Of a stretch of DNA of 64,000 nt, positions 1 through 8,423 are shown one piece after another (the stretch's first letter is position 1; the number at the start of each line of letters is the position of its first letter). Made by a program: the position numbers and the translations under genes. The notes below the pieces were generated by a model that worked only from the letters and a program-made list of their open reading frames with translations, had not been told where the DNA came from and ran no database searches. Source of the DNA: Nocardioides caldifontis (GTDB lineage Bacteria > Actinomycetota > Actinomycetes > Propionibacteriales > Nocardioidaceae); the NCBI RefSeq assembly GCF_008087345.1, contig NZ_VHIB01000016.1:36022-100021 (forward strand). The letters run 5' to 3'.

Positions 1-525
1 CCGGTCCGCGACGCCCTGCAGCAGCTCGCCTCCGAGGGGCTGGTCGAGCTCCGTGGCTCGACGGCGGTGGTCACTCCGTTGACCGTCGACGACCTGCAGG
101 AGCTCTACGAGCTGCGGGAGGCGGTGGAGCCGGTGGCCACCCGGCTTGCCGTCCCCCGGGTCGGCCGTGCCGGGGTCGCGCGCATGACGCGGCTCCTGGC
201 GACGATGGACGACCCGACGATCCCGCCGGGGACCTGGGTGGAGGCGAACGCCGCTTTCCACGCCGAGGTCTACACGCTGGCGGGACGGCCGCGGATGATC
301 GCGATGGTCGAGCAGCTGCGCCGGCTCACCGACCGCTACGTCTACTTCCACCTCGACGTCGTCGGGAAGGCCGGGCACCTCCAGGACGAGCACCGGCAGA
401 TCCTCGACGCGGTCAGGGCGCAGGACGCGACCGCGGCCGCCGAGCTGACCCGCCACCACCTCGCGTCGTCGCACGCGGTCGTGCTCGACTACCTGCTCGC
501 GCACGAGGAGGAGGGCACCGGCTGA
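1..525 (+). CDS. GntR-family transcriptional regulator, FCD type (5' truncated by window)
   Basis: The frame is open from base 1, so the gene begins outside the window; the GTG at 67 is internal. The first residues (PVRDALQQLASEGLVEL) are the recognition helix and wing of a GntR winged-helix domain. The rest is an all-helical FCD ligand-binding domain, with ELREAVEP at its start and the conserved histidines near HAEVYTLAGRP and EHRQIL. FCD regulators usually repress a nearby operon for uptake or breakdown of a carboxylate. The likely target is the catabolic block to the right, which is inferred from position only. The stop codon sits inside a strong hairpin. Confidence 0.9.
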   Translation, partial: PVRDALQQLASEGLVELRGSTAVVTPLTVDDLQELYELREAVEPVATRLAVPRVGRAGVARMTRLLATMDDPTIPPGTWVEANAAFHAEVYTLAGRPRMIAMVEQLRRLTDRYVYFHLDVVGKAGHLQDEHRQILDAVRAQDATAAAELTRHHLASSHAVVLDYLLAHEEEGTG

Positions 526-544
526 GCCGGTCGCCCTCCTCCTC
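505..544 (+). terminator. Hairpin terminator containing the GntR stop codon
   Basis: GAGGAGGAGGGC plus ACCGGC pairs with GCCGGT and GCCCTCCTCCTC. This gives an 18-bp stem with one bulged C, and the loop is the TGA stop codon itself. It separates the plus-strand regulator from the convergent SDR gene and could stop transcription both ways. There is no U-tract, as is common in high-GC actinobacteria. Confidence 0.6.
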
Positions 545-565
545 CCGCTGCTGCCGGCGCGCCTC

Positions 566-1363
566 CTAGCGCGCGACCATCCCGGCGGACAGGTCGATGT
601 CGGCCGCGCACAGCCCCGGCATGTGCAGCATCGCCACGACGGCCGCGGCGACCTCGTCCTCGGTCAGCATCCGGTGCAACGCGGCCCGCGAGACGTAGGC
701 CTCCTCGGCCTCCTCGTAGGTCGTGCCGGTCCGCTCGGCCTCGAGCCGGAAGTTGCGCTGCATCCGCGGGCCGTCGACCGGACCCGGGGACAGGGTGTTC
801 ACCGACACCCCCGCCGGACCGACCTCGTAGGCCAGCGTCGTGGTCAGCCCGATCACGGCCAGCTTCGAGGCGGTGTACGGCGTCCGCCGCGTCAGCGGGC
901 GCTTCCCGCTCACCGACGCGAGGTTGATGACGTCTCCGGCCCCGCGCTCGACCATCTGCGGGAGGAACGCCCGGCACATCAGGTAGGTGCCGCGGACGTT
1001 GATCGCGAAGACCTCGTCCCACTCGTCCGGCTCGATGTCGACGAGCGGGGCGACCGGGCCGGGGACGCCGGCGTTGTTGACCAGGATCTCGACGGTCTCG
1101 TCGCTCAGCGCCTCCGCGAGCGCGGTCACGCTCACCGGGTCGGCGACGTCGACGGTCTCGACCCGGACGCTCCCGGCCAGCCCCCCGGCCTCGGCGGCGA
1201 CCTCGCGGAGCCGCTCCTCGGTGCGGCCGACGGCGACCACCCGGGCGCCTCGGGCGACGAGCCCGAGCGTGATCGCCCGACCGAGGCCGTTGCCGGCCCC
1301 GGTCACCACGGCGGTGCGCCCTGCGACGCGGTCACCGGGGAACGGAGCGGACGCGGCGCTCAC
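566..1363 (-). CDS. SDR-family NAD(P)-dependent oxidoreductase
   Basis: A 265-residue short-chain dehydrogenase, normal for the classical SDR family. The cofactor motif TGAGNGLG lies near residue 20, NNAG near residue 95, and the catalytic Ser/Tyr/Lys are in NLASVSGKRP and YTASK. The GTG start at 1363 overlaps the cyclase stop (GTGA), so the two genes are translationally coupled; the longer open frame upstream is only antisense-like readthrough. The family oxidises or reduces alcohol/ketone groups. The substrate cannot be read from the sequence, but pairing with a cyclase-family hydrolase suggests a ring- or ester-opening route. Confidence 0.9.
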   Translation of the reverse strand: MSAASAPFPGDRVAGRTAVVTGAGNGLGRAITLGLVARGARVVAVGRTEERLREVAAEAGGLAGSVRVETVDVADPVSVTALAEALSDETVEILVNNAGVPGPVAPLVDIEPDEWDEVFAINVRGTYLMCRAFLPQMVERGAGDVINLASVSGKRPLTRRTPYTASKLAVIGLTTTLAYEVGPAGVSVNTLSPGPVDGPRMQRNFRLEAERTGTTYEEAEEAYVSRAALHRMLTEDEVAAAVVAMLHMPGLCAADIDLSAGMVAR

Positions 1364-2109
1364 GCGTCGAGCAGCGCGACGGCGCGGGTCGGGCCGCCGT
1401 GGGCGCCGATCACCTTGAGCGGGAAGCCGACGAAGGTGAACCGCTTGCCGATCAGCTTGTCGAGGTTGGTGAGGTTCTCGTAGTGGGTGATGTGGTGGCG
1501 GCGGCACATCATGTGGCACGGGTAGAACTTGCTGGTCGGGTTGTCCGGAGTCGGGCTGTCGACCCCGAACGTCTTCACGCCGTGCTCCACGATCCACTCG
1601 CTACCGGTCTCCCCGAGCCCCGGGAACTCGGAGAGGTACTCCGGCTTGCCGGCGTACCGACCGTGGGTGCCGGTGTGCAGCAGCAGGATGTCGCCGCGCT
1701 CGACCTTCACGCCGGCCGCCTCCTCCGCGGCGTCGAGGTGCTCGGCGGTGATGTCCTGGTGGGCGCCGACGTGCGAGACGTCGAGGCAGGTGGCGGGACC
1801 GTAGAAGAGGTCGAGCGACATCTGGTCGATCGTCTCGGCCGACGGGTCGGGGTCGAGGTGGGAGAACGAGTCCACGTGGGTGGGCCCGTTGTCGTTGATC
1901 ATGAACCCCTTGGTCTGGAAGGAGAACCCGCCCTCGAACCGGAGCGCGGTCTCCTCGTGGGAGGCGTGGTCGAAGACCACCGTCTTGAGGTGGCCGGGGT
2001 AGACCTGCATCCCCTGGTAGATGTCCTGCGACAGGTCGACGAGCTGCACGGCGTCGCTCCCTTCGGTACGGCGGACGTCGGCCCGCCCGTGGTCGGTGGT
2101 TCCGCTCAT
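1360..2109 (-). CDS. Cyclase family protein (kynurenine formamidase-like hydrolase)
   Basis: A 249-residue member of the cyclase/KynB-like family (PF04199), metal-dependent hydrolases that open amides, lactones or isatin-type rings. The usual HxGTHxDxPxH metal motif appears as GPTHVDSFSH near residue 75, keeping the His and Asp ligands but with Pro before Thr and Ser-Phe in place of the usual Pro. A second cluster, CHMMCRRHHITHYEN, lies near the C-terminus. It is first in a two-gene minus-strand operon with the SDR and is divergent from the PucR regulator 53 bp away, which probably controls it. Substrate unknown. Confidence 0.85.
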   Translation of the reverse strand: MSGTTDHGRADVRRTEGSDAVQLVDLSQDIYQGMQVYPGHLKTVVFDHASHEETALRFEGGFSFQTKGFMINDNGPTHVDSFSHLDPDPSAETIDQMSLDLFYGPATCLDVSHVGAHQDITAEHLDAAEEAAGVKVERGDILLLHTGTHGRYAGKPEYLSEFPGLGETGSEWIVEHGVKTFGVDSPTPDNPTSKFYPCHMMCRRHHITHYENLTNLDKLIGKRFTFVGFPLKVIGAHGGPTRAVALLDA

Positions 2110-2162
2110 CGTGGTCGGTGGGACGCCGCGGAGCGCGCTCGGTTCGGAGTATCTTCCGCCGT

Positions 2163-3353
2163 ATGACCGCTTCGATCGGAGAGACCGCTCCGCCGTTCGA
2201 CGTCGCGGACCGGATCGCCGCCGCGGTGGGCGGGCCGGTGATCGTCGAGGACGCGTCGTTCCGGGTCCTCGGCTACTCCGCGTTCGTCGGACCGATGGAC
2301 CGCGGGCGGGTCGAGGCGATCCTGGGGCGACGGATCCCGGAGGCGTGGTTCGAGCACCTGACCAGCACCGGCAGCGTGGAGCGGCTGCGCCGGAGCCGCG
2401 ACGTCGTGGACCTCCAGGACGGTCCGTGGGAGGCGCACCGACGGCTGATCACGGCGTTCCGCGCCGACGACCGGCTCCTCGGGTTCGCCTGGGTCGCCGA
2501 GGGCGACGAGCCGCTCGGCGACGGGGCTGCCGCCGCGCTCCGGCGGGCGGTCGACGAGACGACGCCGGTGATGCTGCGCCACCTCGAGCGGCTCGACGCC
2601 GAGGAGGAGCACCGGTCCCGGCTGGCTGCGGCACTCCTCGACGGGCTGCCCGGCGCGCCTGCGGCCGCCGACCGGCTCGGCCTCGAGCGCGACGGGCGGT
2701 TCGTGGTCCTCGCGGTCGCCGTCCCCGGTGGCGCCACAGGCGACGCGCCGGCACCGGCGGAGCGGGTCGTCGAGCACCTGCGGCGGTGCCTGGAGTCCTT
2801 CCGCCGCCGGGGTGCGGCGACGCCACGCGGGGACGGCGCGCTGGCGGTGCTCGCCCTCGGCCCGGACGAGGTCGAGGAGACCGCGGCCCGGCTCGGGCAG
2901 GAGGTGCTCCGGCTCGCCGGCGCCGGACCGTTGCGCACCATGCGCGTGGCGGCGAGCTCGGTCGGCACCGGCCTGGCGGCGCTGCCCCGGCTCCGCGACG
3001 AGGCCGGCGCGGCGGCCGTGGTGGCGCCGGGTGACGGCTGCTTCGTGAGCTACCGCGACGTGGAGGCCGAGGCGCTGGTCGCCGACGTCGTCGCCGCGCT
3101 CCCGCCCGACCTCCGGCTGAGCGGCCTCGACCGGCTGCGCGAGGCCGACCGCGGGAACGGAGAGCTCGAGCGCACGCTGCGCGCCTTCCTGGCCACGTGC
3201 GGCAGCGCCTCCGCGACCGCCCAGGAGCTCGGGGTGCACGTCACGACCGTGCGGCACCGGCTCGACCGGATCGCCGCCGTCTCGGGGCTGCGGCTCGACC
3301 GGCCCGAGGTGCGCATCGCCTGCGACCTGGTGCTGCGCCGACCCTCCCCCTGA
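2163..3353 (+). CDS. PucR/CdaR-type helix-turn-helix regulator
   Basis: 396 residues. The C-terminal 60 residues are the PucR HTH_30 domain (ASATAQELGVHVTTVRHRLDRI). The N-terminal two thirds is a divergent sensory and GGDEF-like linker region typical of CdaR/PucR regulators. The ATG at 2163 starts the region that aligns with the family; an ATG-equivalent 45 bases earlier is possible but lies in the short divergent promoter region. It is divergent from the cyclase/SDR operon and upstream of the hydroxyisobutyrate-dehydrogenase-like gene, so it probably regulates one or both. Effector unknown. Confidence 0.85.
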   Translation: MTASIGETAPPFDVADRIAAAVGGPVIVEDASFRVLGYSAFVGPMDRGRVEAILGRRIPEAWFEHLTSTGSVERLRRSRDVVDLQDGPWEAHRRLITAFRADDRLLGFAWVAEGDEPLGDGAAAALRRAVDETTPVMLRHLERLDAEEEHRSRLAAALLDGLPGAPAAADRLGLERDGRFVVLAVAVPGGATGDAPAPAERVVEHLRRCLESFRRRGAATPRGDGALAVLALGPDEVEETAARLGQEVLRLAGAGPLRTMRVAASSVGTGLAALPRLRDEAGAAAVVAPGDGCFVSYRDVEAEALVADVVAALPPDLRLSGLDRLREADRGNGELERTLRAFLATCGSASATAQELGVHVTTVRHRLDRIAAVSGLRLDRPEVRIACDLVLRRPSP

Positions 3354-3437
3354 TTCCCGTCCGCCAGCAGTACGACGCCGCCGGAGTGACGCCGGACGAC
3401 AGCGGAACGGACCGGGGTCCGGACCTACTGTGACCCG

Positions 3438-4358
3438 ATGGAGACTGCACAGACAGAGGCCGCGACCCCCCGCCCGACCTCCGCAGCCACCACCACCGTC
3501 GGCGTGGTCGGGCTCGGCATCATGGGCTCGGCGATGTCGGCGCACCTGGTGGCCGCCGGGTTCGACGTCGTCGGACGCGATGTCGCCCCGGCGGCCGTCG
3601 AGGAGCTGGTGCGCCAGGGCGGACGCGCCGCCCCCGACGTCCCCTCGGTCGCGCGCGAGGCCGACGTGGTCGTCACCTCGCTCCCCTCGCCGACTGCCGC
3701 GCTGGAGGTCTGCCGGGAGCTCGCCTCCGCCGGGCACGACGGGCTCGTGGTCGTGGAGACCTCGACGCTCTCGGTCGAGGTGAAGCAGGAGTGCCGCGAC
3801 CTGCTCGCGGCCTCCGGCGGCACGCTCCTCGACTGTCCGCTCAGCGGCACCGGCGCGCAGGCCAAGGAGCGCGACCTCGTCGTGCTCGGCAGCGGCGACG
3901 AGGCGGCCTTCGAGCGCGCCCGCCCGGTGATGCAGGCCTTCGCCAGGTCGGTGCGCCACGTCGGCGCCTTCGGCAACGGCATGACGATGAAGCTGGTCGC
4001 CAACCTGCTGGTGTCGATCCACAACGCCTCGACCGCGGAGGCGTTCGCCCTCGGCGTGGCGGCAGGGCTCGACCCCGACGTGCTCTACGACACGATCCGC
4101 GAGGGCGCCGGCGGGTCGGTGATCTTCGACAAGCGTGGACCGCTGATGGCGAGCCGCAGCTACCGTCCCGCGACCGCGAAGGTGTCGATGTTCCAGAAGG
4201 ACGTCTCGCTGGTCCGGGAGCTCGCCGCCGCGGTCGGCGTACCGACGCCGGTGCTCGACGCCACCGTCCCGCTCTACGACCGCGCCGCCGAGACCGGGTG
4301 GGCCGACGCGGACGCGGCTGCCCTCCTCGAGGTCCTCGAGGAAGGGGGACGCGCGTGA
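3438..4358 (+). CDS. NAD(P)-dependent beta-hydroxyacid dehydrogenase (3-hydroxyisobutyrate dehydrogenase family)
   Basis: 306 residues. The N-terminal Rossmann motif GVVGLGIMGSAMSAHLVAAG lies at about residues 22-41. The substrate-binding signature (DCPLSGTGAQ) lies near residue 135, and the catalytic-Lys region GNGMTMKLVANLL near residue 180. The C-terminal domain is all-helical. Relatives oxidise 3-hydroxyisobutyrate, tartronate semialdehyde, sulfolactaldehyde and similar compounds; substrate is not predictable here. Its stop overlaps the next start by 4 bp (GTGA), so it is co-translated with the GlcG/HbpS gene, a pairing common in glycolate/tartronate-like catabolic operons. Confidence 0.92.
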   Translation: METAQTEAATPRPTSAATTTVGVVGLGIMGSAMSAHLVAAGFDVVGRDVAPAAVEELVRQGGRAAPDVPSVAREADVVVTSLPSPTAALEVCRELASAGHDGLVVVETSTLSVEVKQECRDLLAASGGTLLDCPLSGTGAQAKERDLVVLGSGDEAAFERARPVMQAFARSVRHVGAFGNGMTMKLVANLLVSIHNASTAEAFALGVAAGLDPDVLYDTIREGAGGSVIFDKRGPLMASRSYRPATAKVSMFQKDVSLVRELAAAVGVPTPVLDATVPLYDRAAETGWADADAAALLEVLEEGGRA

Positions 4359-4774
4359 CCGCGCTGACGCTGGTCAAGGCCGACGAGCTGGCGGACGCGG
4401 TGCTGGCCCAGGGGCGCTCCTCCGGCGCCGCTCCCCTGGCCGTGGTGGTGCTCGATCCCGGCGGCCACGTGGTGGTCGCGAAGCGGGAGGACGGCGCCGG
4501 CATCCTGCGCATCGAGATCGCGACGGCCAAGGCGTACGGGGCGCTCGGCATGGGCATGTCCTCACGGGCGATCGGCGAGCGCGCCGAGAAGCAGCCGACC
4601 TTCTTCGGCACCCTCGCCTCGGTCTCCGACGGGCGGCTGGCACCCGCGGCCGGCGGGGTCCTGGTGCACGGCGCCGACGGGACGCTGCTCGGCGCCGTCG
4701 GCGTCAGCGGCGACACCTCCGACGTCGACGAGGGCTGCGTGCTCGCCGGCATCGAGGCCGCCGGCCTGCGCTGA
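4355..4774 (+). CDS. GlcG/HbpS family heme-degrading-domain protein
   Basis: 139 residues from a GTG at 4355 that overlaps the previous stop. The pattern LAVVVLDPGGHVVVAKRED, then an alanine-rich helix (IATAKAYGALGMG), then GGVLVHGADGTLLGAVGVSG with Asp/Glu near the C-terminus, is that of the GlcG/HbpS fold. Members bind heme or act as small accessory proteins in glycolate, diol or hydroxyacid operons. The role here is unknown but probably auxiliary to the dehydrogenase with which it is coupled. No signal peptide is visible, so it should be cytoplasmic. Confidence 0.88.
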   Translation: MTALTLVKADELADAVLAQGRSSGAAPLAVVVLDPGGHVVVAKREDGAGILRIEIATAKAYGALGMGMSSRAIGERAEKQPTFFGTLASVSDGRLAPAAGGVLVHGADGTLLGAVGVSGDTSDVDEGCVLAGIEAAGLR

Positions 4775-4817
4775 CGCCCTCCCGTCGTCCGCGCACCGGG
4801 GTGACATCCTGGGCCGC

Positions 4818-5894
4818 ATGCAGCCCGTCCACGTATGGATCCGCTCCGAGTCCCGCGGCACCGAGCGGCGTGCGCCCGTCGTGCCCGCCGACGTCCCGCT
4901 GCTGCTGGACGCCGGGTTCGAGGTGACGGTCGAGGAGTCGCCGCAGCGGATCTTCGCCATCGACGAGTACGCCGCCGCCGGGGCGTCCGTCGTGGGCGAG
5001 GGCACCTGGCCCGACGCACCGCACGACGCCTATGTCCTCGGCATCAAGGAGCTCCCCGACGACCCGGCCTCGCTGCGCCACCAGCACATCTACTTCGCAC
5101 ACGCCTTCAAGGGGCAGGAGGACGCCCGCCGCACGCTGGAGCGGTTCCGCCGCGGCGGCGGCCGGCTGTTCGACATCGAGTACCTCACCGGCGAGGACGG
5201 CAAGCGGGTCGTCGCCTTCGGCTACTGGGCCGGTTACGTGGGTGCGGCGCTCGGGGTGCTGCACCTCGCCGGGCGGCTGACCGCGCCGCTGTCCCCGATG
5301 GCCAAGCACGAGCTCGACGCGGAGCTCGAGCGGGCCGGCAAGGACGGCGCCGACGAGCTGCTCGCCCTCGTCACCGGGGCCCGCGGGCGCTCGGGACGCG
5401 GTGCGCAGCGGGCGCTGATGACCGCCGGCCTGCCGATCACGCGGTGGGACCGCCAGGAGACGCGGGACCTGCACAAGCAGGCGCTGCTCGGCCACGACAT
5501 CCTCGTCAACTGCGTGGTCACCCACACTCCGACGAAGCCGTTCGTCGAGCAGGCGGACCTCGACCACGAGCGCCGGCTGCGGGTGCTGGCGGACGTGACC
5601 TGCGACGTGACCGGACCAACGAACATGCTCCCGGTGAACACCGAGATCACCACTTGGGAGGAGCCGGTGCGGCGGCTGCACGGCGGCGACGTCGGCAACG
5701 GCAGCGCGCCGCTCGAGGTGATCGCGATCGACAACCTCCCGTCGCTGCTGCCGCGCGAGGCGAGCGAGGGGTTCAGCGCCGACCTGACCCCGCACCTGAT
5801 CGGGCTCGCCGAGGAGGGTGGCCCCTCCGGCCCCTGGCGCGCGGCCGCCCGTGCCTTCGACGAGGCGCTCGCGGGGCTCGACGCCGGGGCGTAG
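4818..5894 (+). CDS. Saccharopine dehydrogenase-like / alanine dehydrogenase-PNT family protein
   Basis: 358 residues. The N-terminal half resembles the AlaDH/PNT fold of lysine-forming saccharopine dehydrogenase (LYS1 type): an RSESRGTERRAPVVP start, IYFAHAFKGQE near residue 95, and FGYWAGYVGAALGVLHLAG near residue 140. The middle carries a conserved TCDVTGPTNMLPVNTEIT region. In fungi the enzyme interconverts saccharopine with lysine plus 2-oxoglutarate using NAD. Bacterial homologues outside lysine metabolism are poorly characterised. No saccharopine reductase or other lysine gene lies nearby, so the true substrate may be another N-substituted amino acid. It is the last plus-strand gene before a hairpin terminator. 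Confidence 0.85.
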   Translation: MQPVHVWIRSESRGTERRAPVVPADVPLLLDAGFEVTVEESPQRIFAIDEYAAAGASVVGEGTWPDAPHDAYVLGIKELPDDPASLRHQHIYFAHAFKGQEDARRTLERFRRGGGRLFDIEYLTGEDGKRVVAFGYWAGYVGAALGVLHLAGRLTAPLSPMAKHELDAELERAGKDGADELLALVTGARGRSGRGAQRALMTAGLPITRWDRQETRDLHKQALLGHDILVNCVVTHTPTKPFVEQADLDHERRLRVLADVTCDVTGPTNMLPVNTEITTWEEPVRRLHGGDVGNGSAPLEVIAIDNLPSLLPREASEGFSADLTPHLIGLAEEGGPSGPWRAAARAFDEALAGLDAGA

Positions 5895-5992
5895 CAGCCG
5901 CTCCCTGATCTCCAGCGATCGATCCGGCGGTCGTCGGGGAGCCCGTGACGCGCTGGGTGCACCAAGGTCTCCCCGTTCCGGCGTCCGCCGCT

Positions 5993-6027
5993 CCTCCCGG
6001 CACCGACCGCGGGTCGGTGCCGGGAGG
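5993..6027. terminator. Bidirectional hairpin terminator
   Basis: A perfect 16-bp inverted repeat, CCTCCCGGCACCGACC and its complement, around a 3-base loop (gcg). It lies between the convergent ends of the saccharopine-dehydrogenase-like gene and the amidohydrolase and should end both transcripts. Confidence 0.8.
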
Positions 6028-6043
6028 CTCGGGGGTGCGACGC

Positions 6044-7051
6044 TCAGGCGTCGAGCTTGAGCAGCTTCGCGGCCGTCCGGCTGCGGATGTTGTCGCGCAC
6101 GTCCTCGCTCAGCGAGGTCGACTCGATCTGGCCCAGCGGGTCGTAGTGGCCCATGTCGAACGGGTAGTCGGTGCCGATCACCACGTGGTCGGCGCCCATC
6201 TGCTGCACCAGGAACTCCAGGTGCGGGGCGTCGAAGACCAGGCAGTCGAAGTAGATCTGCTTCAGGTAGGTGCTCGGCGGGCGGGTGATGTGGTGGCGCC
6301 CCTCCGGCCGCTCCTCGTAGGCGTGGTCCATGCGCGAGGAGTAGAACGGCAGGTAACCGCCGCCGTGCACCGCGACCAGCTTGAGGTTCGGGTGCTCCTC
6401 CAGGACACCGCCGTGGATGATGCGGGTCAGCGCGACCGTGGTGTCGAGCGGGTTGCCGATCACGTTGGTCAGGTAGTACTTGCGGAACCGCTCACCGCCG
6501 GTGAACCCGTTGGGGTGCAGGAGGACGGGGACGTCGAGCTCCTCCGCCTTCGCGAAGAACGGACGGAAACGACGGTCGTCGAGGTCCATCCCCATCACGT
6601 TGGTGTTGATCTCGACGCCGCGGAAGTCGTAGTCCTTCACGCAGCGCTCGAGCTCCTCGACCGCTGCACGCACGTCCTGCATCGGCACCGTGGCGAGGCC
6701 GACGAACCGGTCGGGGTGGTCGGCGACGATCTTGGCGAGGTTCTCGTTCTGCATCTGGGCGAGCTCACGACCCAGCCCGGGGTCGGCCCAGTAGAAGTAG
6801 CCCGCCGGCGCGACCGAGATCGCCTGGACGTCGATGCCCATCCTGTCCATGTCGGCGATGCGGGTCGCCGGGTCGGTGGCCTGCGGCATGATCGCCTTGA
6901 CGTGCTCGACCTGGTAGGCGTTCGTCTCGTCGCCGCCGAAGTAGCTGAACGGCTCCATCTCCGGCGCCATCAGTCCCTCGACCTTGGGCATGCAGTCGGG
7001 GAGGATGACGTGGGCGTGGATGTCGATGGTGCGGGGCGTTCCCGTGGCCAT
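6044..7051 (-). CDS. Amidohydrolase, ACMSD-like (amidohydrolase 2 family)
   Basis: 335 residues of the PF04909 TIM-barrel family, which includes 2-amino-3-carboxymuconate semialdehyde decarboxylase and gamma-resorcylate decarboxylase. The metal motif IDIHAHV is at residues 9-15, a conserved histidine in VLLHPNGF near residue 185, HGGG near 235, and the Asp ligand in GTDYPFDM near 295. These enzymes decarboxylate or hydrolyse aromatic or unsaturated acids with one metal ion. It is the last gene of the six-gene importer operon, 34 bp after the HisD-like gene, so it probably acts on the imported compound or its oxidation product. Confidence 0.9.
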   Translation of the reverse strand: MATGTPRTIDIHAHVILPDCMPKVEGLMAPEMEPFSYFGGDETNAYQVEHVKAIMPQATDPATRIADMDRMGIDVQAISVAPAGYFYWADPGLGRELAQMQNENLAKIVADHPDRFVGLATVPMQDVRAAVEELERCVKDYDFRGVEINTNVMGMDLDDRRFRPFFAKAEELDVPVLLHPNGFTGGERFRKYYLTNVIGNPLDTTVALTRIIHGGVLEEHPNLKLVAVHGGGYLPFYSSRMDHAYEERPEGRHHITRPPSTYLKQIYFDCLVFDAPHLEFLVQQMGADHVVIGTDYPFDMGHYDPLGQIESTSLSEDVRDNIRSRTAAKLLKLDA

Positions 7052-7085
7052 GGGTGCCTTTCTTGTCAGTTCGATGAGATGGGGT

Positions 7086-8393
7086 TCAGCGGGTGGCAGG
7101 CGCCCACGGCAGCTCGGCGCCGCCGTACTTCGCCGCCCGTACGTCGCCGGAGCGGGCGTGGCCCTCGAAGAGCTCCACCCGGGCCGTCCGCCCGCACAGC
7201 TCCCCCAGCCTCGCGCTGGCGGCCTGGTCGGTGACCTCCTGGTAGGTCACCGTGCGGAGGTACTTCCCGACCCAGAGGCCGCCGGTGTAGCGGGCGGCGC
7301 CACGGGTCGGCAGCACGTGGTTCGTGCCGATCACCTTGTCGCCGTACGACACGCAGGTGCCCTCGCCGAGGAAGAGCGCGCCGTAGTGGTGCATCTTGTC
7401 GAGTGCCTCGCGGGGCTCGCGGGTGAGGATCTGGACGTGCTCGCTGGCGAAGGTGTCCGCCAGGGCGTACGCCGCGTCGAGGTCCTCGACCACGTGCACC
7501 TCGCCGTGGTCGCGCCACGCCGGACCTGCCATGTCGTTGGTCGGCATGTCGGGGAGGACCGCCTCCACGTGGGCGATGGCCTCGCGGGCCACCCGCTCCG
7601 AGGTGGTGATCAGCACCGCCGGCGAGTCCGGGCCGTGCTCGGCCTGGCTCAGCAGGTCGACCGCGACGACGAACGGGTCGGCGCTGTCGTCGGCCACGAC
7701 GAGGATCTCCGTCGGGCCGGCGAACAGGTCGATGCCGACCTCGCCGAAGAGCTGCCGCTTGGCCTCGGCGACGTACGCGTTGCCCGGTCCGGCGATCAGG
7801 TCGACCCGGCCGACCGACTCGGTGCCGACCGCCATCGCCGCGACGGCCTGGACGCCGCCGAGCACGAAGATCTCGTCCGCGCCGGCGAGGTGCATCGCCG
7901 CGATCGTCGCGGGCGGGATCTCGCCCCGCAGCGGCGGCGTGCACGCCGTCACCCGCTCCACGCCCGCGACCTTGGCGGTCACCACGGTCATGTGCGCGGA
8001 CGCGGTGAGCGGGTAGCGGCCGCCCGGCACGTAGGCGCCGGACGCCACGATCGGGAGGTGCTTGTGCCCGAGGAACACCCCGGGCTCGGTCTCCACCTCG
8101 ACGTCGAGCATCGACTCCCGCTGCCGCTGCGCGAACTCCCGCACGTTGGCCTGCACGGTGCGGATGTCGTCGACGACGGTCGTGGGGAGCGACGCCACCA
8201 GCCCCTCGATCTGCGACCGGTCGAGCTGGAAGGACTCGGGCGACCAGTTGTCGAACTTCTCGGAGTAGCGGCGGACGGCGTCGTCACCGTTGGTGCGGAT
8301 GTCCTCGATGACGTCACGGACGACCGCCGAGACCGCGTCGTTCCCGTGCGCTGCGGGCGCAGCGCCGGTCGGGCTCTTGAGCTGGGTGCTCAC
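7086..8393 (-). CDS. Histidinol dehydrogenase-like NAD-dependent dehydrogenase (not histidine biosynthesis)
   Basis: 435 residues with the full HisD architecture. Gln and His zinc ligands lie in LLSQAEHGPDS, the catalytic Glu-His in FASEHVQIL, the Asp ligand in VSYGDKVIGTNHVLPT, and the C-terminal His in FEGHARSGDVR. HisD oxidises an alcohol in two steps to a carboxylate. Relatives in catabolic operons, such as the dihydroxypropanesulfonate dehydrogenase HpsN, use other alcohols. No his genes are nearby, and it sits in an operon with a sulfonate/taurine-type importer and an amidohydrolase. A role oxidising an imported alcohol or aldehyde is inferred. Confidence 0.9.
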   Translation of the reverse strand: MSTQLKSPTGAAPAAHGNDAVSAVVRDVIEDIRTNGDDAVRRYSEKFDNWSPESFQLDRSQIEGLVASLPTTVVDDIRTVQANVREFAQRQRESMLDVEVETEPGVFLGHKHLPIVASGAYVPGGRYPLTASAHMTVVTAKVAGVERVTACTPPLRGEIPPATIAAMHLAGADEIFVLGGVQAVAAMAVGTESVGRVDLIAGPGNAYVAEAKRQLFGEVGIDLFAGPTEILVVADDSADPFVVAVDLLSQAEHGPDSPAVLITTSERVAREAIAHVEAVLPDMPTNDMAGPAWRDHGEVHVVEDLDAAYALADTFASEHVQILTREPREALDKMHHYGALFLGEGTCVSYGDKVIGTNHVLPTRGAARYTGGLWVGKYLRTVTYQEVTDQAASARLGELCGRTARVELFEGHARSGDVRAAKYGGAELPWAPATR

Positions 8394-8423
8394 GTGGGTG
8401 CTCCTGGTGCTGGAAGGGACGGG

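Noticed and set aside
7086..8393. Histidine biosynthesis hisD
   Set aside because: No his genes nearby, and it lies in an importer/amidohydrolase operon, so a catabolic HisD-like enzyme is more likely.
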